A DNA stretch of 11,702 nucleotides from Aurantimonadaceae bacterium (GTDB lineage: Bacteria; Pseudomonadota; Alphaproteobacteria; Rhizobiales; Rhizobiaceae). Positions 7,060 to 11,702 of the stretch are shown here, piece by piece. How positions within the stretch are numbered: position 1 is the first letter of the stretch; every line of letters begins with the position of its first letter. The position numbers were made by a program, and so were the translations under genes. The DNA is taken from positions 1 through 11,702 of the forward strand of contig QIIJ01000078.1 of NCBI GenBank assembly GCA_003232595.1, written 5' to 3'. The notes beneath the pieces are model-generated. The model had not been told where the DNA came from and made no database searches. It saw only the letters and a list, made by a program, of their open reading frames with translations.

Positions 7060-7092
7060 TGGGATACCATGGGGAAATATGGGGGTCAATGG
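7060..7092 (+). promoter_or_regulatory. Candidate MraZ operator: four TGGG/TGGA repeats at exact 10-bp spacing
   Basis: Units begin at 7060 (TGGGA), 7070 (TGGGG), 7080 (TGGGG) and 7090 (TGGAT), each separated by five other bases. MraZ of E. coli is known to bind direct TGGGN repeats spaced by 5 bases upstream of mraZ, so the motif, spacing and location all agree. Here the TGGG strand is the one opposite to mraZ. I am not certain of the orientation in other species. The repeats overlap the candidate promoter spacer, which would suit repression. Confidence 0.8.
7061..7089 (-). promoter_or_regulatory. Candidate mraZ (dcw) promoter
   Basis: On the minus strand TTGACC (7089-7084) and TATCCC (7066-7061) are separated by 17 bases. 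The -35 hexamer matches the consensus at five of six bases; the -10 hexamer is weak. The same nine bases TTGACCCCC form the -35 region in front of rnpB, which supports the assignment. The TGGG repeats lie inside this promoter. The start site is not proven. Confidence 0.5.
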
Positions 7093-7215
7093 ATTCATAC
7101 AGGAAACCCTACCGATTACTGAGCGGTAATGATAAAATCTGAAAAGCTGCGTTAACCAATTGTGAATCATGAAACTTAAGGTTTGGTTAGGACGTGCATT
7201 AATGTTTTGGGAAAT

Positions 7216-7627
7216 GTGCCAGCTGGCCTGTAAGCCGGGTTCTGTATGGCCTTGCGCGCAAAGCCCGCAAAACGTGACGACCATTCGTCTGTGATGTCTG
7301 TTACCAGACACCTTGTGGCGACCTACCCGGATGATCAGGCCTGAAAACCGGCCCGGCGACGCTTGCACGCCACCACGTCATCCCTATTCGGTCTTGCTCC
7401 CGGTGGGGTTTACATTGCCGCTTCCATTACTGGTCGCGCGGTGGGCTCTTACCCCGCCTTTTCACCCTTGCCGAACCCTTCGAGCCCGGCGGTTTGTTTT
7501 CTGTTGCACTTTCCCTGGGGTCGCCCCCGCCGGGTGTTACCCGGCACCGTGTTTCCATGGAGCCCGGACTTTCCTCCCCTCACTATCTTTCGACATTGCA
7601 AAGGGCGACCGTCCGGCCAGCTGGCCC
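7216..7627 (-). ncRNA. rnpB: RNase P RNA, bacterial type A
   Basis: This is the catalytic RNA subunit of RNase P, which matures the 5' ends of tRNAs together with the RnpA protein. On the minus strand the 5' arm GCCAGCTGGCC (7625-7615) pairs perfectly with GGCCAGCTGGC near the 3' end (7228-7218), closing helix P1. Conserved blocks appear in order: GAGGAAAGTCCGGGCT near the 5' end, GGCAAGGGTGAAAAGG and AGAGCCCACCGC in the middle, and ACAGAACCCGGCTTAC before the 3' arm of P1. The length of about 410 nucleotides is typical of alphaproteobacteria. Exact ends are uncertain by a few bases. No T-rich terminator is obvious after the 3' end, so transcripts may be trimmed or may read toward mraZ on the same strand. 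Confidence 0.96.
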
Positions 7628-7630
7628 GGG

Positions 7631-7660
7631 GATGTAAGCGATTGGATGCAAGGGGGTCAA
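7631..7660 (-). promoter_or_regulatory. rnpB promoter
   Basis: On the minus strand TTGACC (7660-7655) is followed after 18 bases by TACATC (7636-7631), or after 17 by TTACAT. A start six to seven bases further on falls at about 7625, where the P1 helix of RNase P RNA begins. Agreement between promoter spacing and the RNA 5' end makes this the better supported of the promoters in the window. Confidence 0.7.
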
Positions 7661-7672
7661 CAGAATTTACAG

Positions 7673-7696
7673 CAGCACCCGTATGCAGAGGTGCTG
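7673..7696. repeat. 7-bp inverted repeat between the transglycosylase gene and rnpB
   Basis: CAGCACC (7673-7679) and GGTGCTG (7690-7696) can form a hairpin with a 10-base loop. It sits downstream of the 7773-8528 gene and just upstream of the rnpB promoter, where a terminator would be useful. No T-run follows on the minus strand, so a standard intrinsic terminator is doubtful. Confidence 0.35.
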
Positions 7697-7772
7697 ATCG
7701 TCAAATTTTCAGGCCATCAAAGCGAATTTCGGCGGCAAGTGTATCTGATCCGGTTTACTTCATTGAGTACAT

Positions 7773-8528
7773 TTACCCGGTCCCGCTCACCCGCGCCAGA
7801 CGCATCAGCCTTTTTACCTTGCTGCAATAGCGTGCACTGATCGGGTTCATCCGCCTGGCATAGAGACCGGCATTATATTTCAGGATTGTGCCACAAATTG
7901 TGCCATCGCCTTTTGCTTTTGCCTTGCGCAAATACATGACACCATATTTGATATTGTTCTCTGGAATATACAGCTGGTTGTTGGTACCGCTGAAACCAAT
8001 CCCCCGTGCAGTTGCAGGCTTGATCTGCATCAGGCCGATTTCGCCGGCACGCCCCTTGGCATTTACCTTGAAGCTGCTTTCGGAAAAGATTACTGCGCGA
8101 ATGAACTCATAATTCATACCGTTGGCCTTGGCATATTTACGGATGATGGAATTATAAAGGACAGCGCGTTTGGCATAGGGCAAGGCCGACTGGCGACGGC
8201 GTTCTGCCGGCGGTAGTGAGGCCAGTTCACGGCCCGTTACTGCATCAATATCCGGGTTTGCAACAATATCCGGCTCAATATCATCGCTGTAAAGCCGCCG
8301 TGCATAGGGTCGATTGCCCGGCACCGGAATTCTCGAAAGGCTGGCAAACTGCAGAGTGCCTGACACATCATCGCCCTGCCCTGTCCCGGCGCTGTTAAGA
8401 GACAGCACCGGTTGGCCGTTTCCATTGCCGGTATTCTGCACCTGACAGGCAGACAATACCCCAAAAAAGAGAAGCATTACCAATCGACGAAGTGTCGAGG
8501 ACGGTCTGCCCACAAAAACCAAATTCAT
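7773..8528 (-). CDS. Lipoprotein lytic transglycosylase, SLT domain (first of two paralogues by coordinate)
   Basis: Lytic transglycosylases cleave the MurNAc-GlcNAc bond of peptidoglycan, leaving 1,6-anhydroMurNAc ends. The 251-residue protein has a signal sequence with a lipobox LSAC (C28 predicted to be lipidated), so it should be anchored in a membrane facing the periplasm. A linker of about 90 residues follows. The SLT domain spans about 122-242, with catalytic glutamate E150 in FSESSF, then GEIGLMQIKPATARGIG, NNIKYGVMYL and LKYNAG. Two cysteines, C212 and C235, are shared with the neighbouring paralogue and could form a disulfide. The ATG at 8528 gives a signal peptide with arginines before the hydrophobic core; the ribosome binding site is weak. 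The exact MltC/E/Slt subfamily cannot be decided by eye. Confidence 0.9.
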   Translation of the reverse strand: MNLVFVGRPSSTLRRLVMLLFFGVLSACQVQNTGNGNGQPVLSLNSAGTGQGDDVSGTLQFASLSRIPVPGNRPYARRLYSDDIEPDIVANPDIDAVTGRELASLPPAERRRQSALPYAKRAVLYNSIIRKYAKANGMNYEFIRAVIFSESSFKVNAKGRAGEIGLMQIKPATARGIGFSGTNNQLYIPENNIKYGVMYLRKAKAKGDGTICGTILKYNAGLYARRMNPISARYCSKVKRLMRLARVSGTG

Positions 8529-8616
8529 AACTGCCCCAAAAATATTAATTCTACCTCATCCTAATACAGGTCGCCGAAATTTACCCGGATCACATAACAA
8601 TGGCAACAGCCGACCG

Positions 8617-9366
8617 TTACACCTTGCCTTTGATAATTCGACGTACTTTATTGCAATAGCGCCGTGATATCGGGTTCATCCGCTTTGCCCCGTGACCGGC
8701 ATTATATTTTAGGATTGCGCCGCAGGTTGAACGGCCACCGAGCCGGTAGGCCTTGCCGAGATAGCGCATGCCGTATTTTATGTTGGTTTCAGGCTTGTAG
8801 AGGCCACGAACAGAGCCCCTATATCCCATGCCGCGCGCTGTCCGGCTGCGTACCTGCATTAGACCGACTTCGCCAGCCTTACCCCGGGCGCCAGCGCGAA
8901 ACCCGCTTTCCACTTGCACGACTGCTCGAGCCAAAGCGTAGGGAATCCCGTTTGCACGCGCGTGACGACGAATGAGGGCGTCATACTTGCGACTACCTTT
9001 TTGGGCCCTGCGCGCCCGGTATTTGCCTTTTTTAGCGCGGTGGACATGGACATTTTTTCGGCTTGAATACGCTTTGCGGCCTGAATTAACTCTGGTTTTT
9101 TTTACAGCCTTTTTTGCCTTCTTTTTTTTGCCGGCTTTGTTGTCAACCGCATCCACAGGATTGTAGGAGGACACATCTTCCTCCTCCTCAATATTTGTTC
9201 GAGGTCCAACAGTGATGCGTGAAACCGGTTGCCCCTTTTCAAGATTGTTTCCAAAGCCGGTTCCGGCGTATGTTGACGACCCTGTCCGTGCAACCTGACA
9301 TCCGGAAAGAATGGACACACCAAAAAGCATCGTCGCGACAAGCGTCACGTTTTTTACGTTCATCAT
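8617..9366 (-). CDS. Lipoprotein lytic transglycosylase, SLT domain with a basic linker (second paralogue)
   Basis: This 249-residue protein has a lipobox LSGC (C23) after a hydrophobic signal, then a short acidic patch (EEEED at about 60-64). A strongly basic lysine/arginine-rich linker (about 79-135) leads into an SLT domain from about 128 to 245. Catalytic E153 is in QVESGF, followed by GEVGLMQVRSRTARGMG, NIKYGMRYL and LKYNAG. C215 and C238 match the cysteines of the paralogue downstream. A hand alignment without gaps gives about 65 identities in about 119 positions with that protein, so the two arose by duplication. The basic linker is unique to this copy and could bind peptidoglycan, teichoic-like polymers, LPS or nucleic acid; that is inference. 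The start could be either of two adjacent ATGs (9366 or 9363). A perfect TTGACA lies at 9435-9430 on the minus strand, without a good -10. Confidence 0.9.
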   Translation of the reverse strand: MMNVKNVTLVATMLFGVSILSGCQVARTGSSTYAGTGFGNNLEKGQPVSRITVGPRTNIEEEEDVSSYNPVDAVDNKAGKKKKAKKAVKKTRVNSGRKAYSSRKNVHVHRAKKGKYRARRAQKGSRKYDALIRRHARANGIPYALARAVVQVESGFRAGARGKAGEVGLMQVRSRTARGMGYRGSVRGLYKPETNIKYGMRYLGKAYRLGGRSTCGAILKYNAGHGAKRMNPISRRYCNKVRRIIKGKV

Positions 9367-9482
9367 ATTAAGCTCATATATTCGCGGTTATACTCAATTA
9401 CTGGTTTCTGCGGCTACTATTGCGCATCCTGTCAACGCATAATAAAGTTAATCGCGACCATGTTTAGCCCGCCGTATTCAAA

Positions 9483-9508
9483 CCTTGTTTCAATATTGAA
9501 ACACAAGG
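9483..9508. terminator. Inverted repeat downstream of the amidase gene, possible terminator or operator
   Basis: The perfect 14-base palindrome TTTCAATATTGAAA (9488-9501) is flanked by CCTTG and CAAGG with a two-base bulge. It lies 25 bases after the amidase stop and about 120 bases before the next ATG on the minus strand. Only TTTG follows the stem on that strand, so it is a weak intrinsic terminator at best. A dimeric regulator site is an alternative. Confidence 0.35.
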
Positions 9509-9532
9509 AAGGTCAGGAATTCATTGGTGTTT

Positions 9533-10291
9533 TTACCCTTGATCCGCGGCTTCGAGCGGTGGGGAAAGAGGCAGCGCATCCAACAATCGGTGCAGGGTTT
9601 CAATTGTGGATTTGTCAGCAATTCCATCCACCCGCCCCGGCCGAAAGTGGCGCTGGAATGCGGCAATGCAGGCTTGTGTTAATTCATCAAAATGACTTGT
9701 AATTTCAACATGGTAGCCGTAGGAAGCAAGCATGGTCTGCAGTTCCCTGACTGGCACGCCACTATCTCCGCTGCGATAGCAGATACCGCTGCTGACTACT
9801 TCCGGTTCAACCCAATTGCCGATGCCTGCCTGATAGAGCTGCTGCCAGGGAAATTTCTCGCCGGGATCCTCCTTGCGGAGCGGTGCAACATCTGAATGCG
9901 CCAGCACATTACGTTGGGGAATAGTCAAACGGCTGCCACAATCCAGACACAATTTAATCACCGCATCGATCTGCCTGGATGGAAATTCCCTGTATCCAAA
10001 TTCATGGCCCGGATTGACAATTTCGATACCGATAGATGTCGAATTTATATCCGCCTCTCCCCGCCAGCCGCCTTTTCCCGCATGCCAGGCCCGCATTTCT
10101 TCTGCGACCAACTGTATTATGGTACCATCCTCATCGATAAAATAGTGGCAGGAAACACCGCTTTCAGGATTACACAACCAGTCCAGGGCGGCGGGCCCAG
10201 ACGTCATGCCGGTATAGTGCAGGATAATTAAATCGGGAATTTTATCCTGGGGCCGTTCACCAAAATTGGCTGAAGCGCGCGTTTTGGTCAC
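9533..10291 (-). CDS. N-acetylmuramoyl-L-alanine amidase (Amidase_2) with C-terminal peptidoglycan-binding domain
   Basis: This zinc amidase cuts between MurNAc (or anhydroMurNAc) and L-Ala of the stem peptide. With the start used here it has 252 residues. The Amidase_2 domain (about 15-165) shows the expected zinc ligands: H25 in LHYTGM, H132 in AHSDVAP and D142 in KEDPG. SIGIEIVNPG contains E90, and the SCHYFIDEDG segment is typical of AmpD/AmiD proteins. A PG_binding_1 domain (about 172-235) follows. I chose the GTG at 10291, eleven bases after the upstream stop begins to be read out, because the conserved part begins at ASANFGERP and an upstream ATG at 10381 would lie inside the djlA-like gene. 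No clear ribosome binding site precedes the GTG. With this start there is no signal peptide, so AmpD-like cytosolic recycling is possible, although the binding domain resembles AmiD. Confidence 0.88.
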   Translation of the reverse strand: MTKTRASANFGERPQDKIPDLIILHYTGMTSGPAALDWLCNPESGVSCHYFIDEDGTIIQLVAEEMRAWHAGKGGWRGEADINSTSIGIEIVNPGHEFGYREFPSRQIDAVIKLCLDCGSRLTIPQRNVLAHSDVAPLRKEDPGEKFPWQQLYQAGIGNWVEPEVVSSGICYRSGDSGVPVRELQTMLASYGYHVEITSHFDELTQACIAAFQRHFRPGRVDGIADKSTIETLHRLLDALPLSPPLEAADQG

Positions 10292-10301
10292 ATATTGACT
10301 G

Positions 10302-11012
10302 TCAGGAAGTAACAACAGGCTTGCGCTCCAGCAAAATTTCTTCCCAGGCCGAATTGATGCAGGCCAGCCGTTCATTGGCAATCATGATAAATTCCGGCGG
10401 AACACCGCGCGCAATCAGTTTGTCGGGATGATTATCCACCACGCGTTTGCGATAGTGAGCCTTAAGTGTGTCAAAATCCCAGTCGCGACTGGCACCCAGC
10501 ATGATATAGGGATCACGATCTCCAAGCGATACATGGCGCATCAACAGGCGTTGAAAAGCCGTTTCATCAAGTTCGAAAACAACCGCCACATGCTCGATAA
10601 ATTCAAGCTCGCGCTCATGCAGCACATCATCTGCTTTGGCAATATGAAACAGCCCGTCAAGAACGTCACGCAGGACTTCGCCATCTTCCGGAAACAGCCT
10701 TTTCACCTGCCTTGCATAGGCATCAAAACCGGAAACATCCTTGCGCGCCAGATTAAAAAGCCGCGCCACATTGTCCATCTCATCATCCGGCACATTGAAT
10801 ATTTCGCGGAAAGCAGCAATTTCGTCTTCGGTGACAACACCATCCGCCTTTGCCATCTTGGCTGAAAGCGCAATGATCGCAATTGAAAACGACACCTGCT
10901 TTCGGGTTTCCTCGTCACCTTCAAATACAGTGCGCACTTTCTCAACCAGCGAAGAGATTGCCTCGCCCGTTACTTGAGTAAGGAACTTACCAATTTCGGT
11001 CCAGATTGACAT
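10302..11012 (-). CDS. DjlA-like co-chaperone: TerB-like domain plus C-terminal J domain
   Basis: This 236-residue protein has an N-terminal helical region. A TerB/DjlA-like acidic helical domain follows at about 40-150 (MAKADGVVTEDEI and IAKADDVLHERELEFI are paired acidic repeats typical of that fold). A C-terminal J domain spans about 167-230 with the HPD tripeptide (195-197) in VVDNHPDKLIARGVP. J domains stimulate the ATPase of DnaK/Hsp70. E. coli DjlA has the same TerB-J order plus an N-terminal membrane anchor; I see no membrane helix here, so this one is probably soluble or peripheral. The insertion after HPD (KLIARGVPPEF) is as in DjlA. The amidase gene begins ten bases after its stop, so the two are probably co-transcribed. 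The ATG is the only good start and lacks a clear Shine-Dalgarno. Confidence 0.88.
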   Translation of the reverse strand: MSIWTEIGKFLTQVTGEAISSLVEKVRTVFEGDEETRKQVSFSIAIIALSAKMAKADGVVTEDEIAAFREIFNVPDDEMDNVARLFNLARKDVSGFDAYARQVKRLFPEDGEVLRDVLDGLFHIAKADDVLHERELEFIEHVAVVFELDETAFQRLLMRHVSLGDRDPYIMLGASRDWDFDTLKAHYRKRVVDNHPDKLIARGVPPEFIMIANERLACINSAWEEILLERKPVVTS

Positions 11013-11018
11013 GGCTTG

Positions 11019-11050
11019 ATTATAAGCGAGTCGCTTTCCACAAGCGAGTC
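11019..11050 (-). promoter_or_regulatory. TATAAT box and AAGCGAGTC direct repeats in front of the djlA-like gene
   Basis: On the minus strand a perfect TATAAT (11024-11019) ends six bases before the ATG, which would give an almost leaderless mRNA. No good -35 sits 16-18 bases upstream. A 9-base direct repeat, AAGCGAGTC on the plus strand, occurs at 11024-11032 and 11042-11050, 18 bases apart, overlapping the -10/-35 region, and could be an operator. Function is inferred only from position. Confidence 0.35.
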
Positions 11051-11159
11051 AGCCCCCATTTATCCTCACACTATTCGACCAGCAATCTGTGGCGATGTTA
11101 TGTCATCGGTCAGTGCAGGAAACAGAATAATAACAAGAACTCAGGCAATGAGATTACTG

Positions 11160-11702
11160 TCACTTGCTCTTTTTGCCCAACTTGTTCGTGCCGGCCGTCG
11201 AGCAACCCATTGCCGTTACTGCTGCAAAGGCACCCTGACGAAGATTGCGAACCATTGATACTGCGGCAAACGGGTTATTTGTTTCCAGAAATTTCGTCGC
11301 CTCTTCCTGGGCCTTCTTCATTCTCTTCGAATTCTCGGCTATTGCAGCGTCCCCGCCATCCTTGCAGTCACGTTTGGATTTGCCTTTGCTGCGAGCCGCA
11401 TTGCGGACGGTTCTTCTCGCATCCGACTGAACAAACCAGGGTAATTGATCTATTGTAAGCTGTTCGGAATTTGAACCGGAATTGCTTTTTTTTGACTTGA
11501 AACTTGCCTGGGAAATGGAAGAGAAGCCGAAAAAAGACGTTTTTCGCATTTGCCGGTCGTCTAAATTGTTCTTGTCTACAGGCTCATTGACTGCCAGTTC
11601 GACAGGTTCTTCGGATTCCGGCAAATACTGAATGCCAACATAACCAAGGCTTGCCACAGACAATACACAAGCTGCAACTGTTGCCATCCAGTTCAGCTTG
11701 TT
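11160..11702 (-). CDS. Secreted or membrane-anchored protein of unknown function, N-terminus at or beyond the window edge
   Basis: I do not recognise this protein. An ATG at 11687 would give 175 residues, but the frame stays open to the edge and the five extra residues are NKLNW. A start such as MNKLNW just outside is more natural, because it supplies the positive charge before the hydrophobic stretch MATVAACVLSVASLGYVGI. That segment is a likely signal anchor or signal peptide. Next comes an acidic region (PESEEPVELAVNEP), then a Ser/Lys-rich low-complexity part and a moderately conserved-looking section (IDQLPWFVQSDARRTVRNAA). An alanine/lysine helix and a C-terminal section with AAVSMVRNLRQGAFAAVTAM follow, ending in a basic tail. 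Two cysteines, one in the helix and one near the C-terminus (about residues 107 and 161), may pair if exported. Composition is unlike a shadow frame and no better frame competes. Confidence 0.65.
   Translation of the reverse strand, partial: NKLNWMATVAACVLSVASLGYVGIQYLPESEEPVELAVNEPVDKNNLDDRQMRKTSFFGFSSISQASFKSKKSNSGSNSEQLTIDQLPWFVQSDARRTVRNAARSKGKSKRDCKDGGDAAIAENSKRMKKAQEEATKFLETNNPFAAVSMVRNLRQGAFAAVTAMGCSTAGTNKLGKKSK

Noticed and set aside
7153..7189. TAACCAA/TTGGTTA inverted repeat after rnpB as a terminator
   Set aside because: Seven AT-rich base pairs around a 23-base loop with no T-run are too weak to call a terminator.
6430..7368. A 313-codon upstream extension in frame with rsmH
   Set aside because: It runs through mraZ in another frame and through the 3' part of rnpB, has no MraW-like residues, and the conserved protein begins at about SDRHSHHIPVML after a good AGGAGG.
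7313..7840. Plus-strand open frames of 175 and 155 codons over 7313-7840
   Set aside because: They lie antisense to RNase P RNA, whose conserved blocks and P1 helix are clear; the predicted proteins are proline- and arginine-rich shadows with no domain.
8529..8616. TTGCCA-N17-TAAATT as a promoter for the 7773-8528 gene
   Set aside because: Both hexamers are partial matches in an AT-rich spacer, and co-transcription with the upstream paralogue is equally likely, so I did not list it.
10292..10381. ATG at 10381 as the amidase start
   Set aside because: It would place 80 bases inside the conserved C-terminal J-domain gene; the family's conserved region starts after the GTG at 10291. It is kept only as a low-probability alternative.

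Overview
The window looks like chromosomal DNA from an alphaproteobacterium, most likely of the Rhizobiales/Hyphomicrobiales type, with moderate G+C. The evidence is the gene order mraZ-rsmH-ftsL-ftsI-murE-murF-mraY, a type A RNase P RNA with alphaproteobacterial features just upstream, and a block of peptidoglycan-degrading enzymes with a DjlA-like J protein. Every recognised gene is on the minus strand, so transcription runs from high to low coordinates. Genus assignment is inference.

Right part (11702 to 7773): the block begins with a secreted or membrane-anchored protein of unknown function, cut by the window edge. It is followed by a TerB plus J-domain protein (DjlA-like), an Amidase_2 N-acetylmuramoyl-L-alanine amidase with a peptidoglycan-binding domain, and two tandem paralogous lipoprotein lytic transglycosylases. 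Together these suit peptidoglycan turnover: the transglycosylases cut glycan strands and the amidase removes stem peptides.

Middle (7772 to 6897): the RNase P RNA gene rnpB has a recognisable promoter. It is followed by a leader region holding a candidate mraZ promoter. Four TGGG/TGGA repeats phased at exactly 10 bp overlap that promoter and match the known MraZ operator pattern.

Left part (6896 to 1): this is the division and cell wall (dcw) cluster. mraZ, rsmH, ftsL and ftsI are linked by 4-base stop/start overlaps. murE and murF overlap by one base, and the first 24 codons of mraY run off the left edge. The run of overlaps is broken once, between ftsI and murE, by a 263-bp palindromic element with 32-bp terminal inverted repeats and strong internal hairpins. 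It looks like a miniature inverted-repeat (MITE-like) element and is the most unusual object here.

I see no CRISPR array, tRNA, transposase gene, defence system or prophage. Apart from the palindromic element and the unknown edge gene, this is a conserved housekeeping region.
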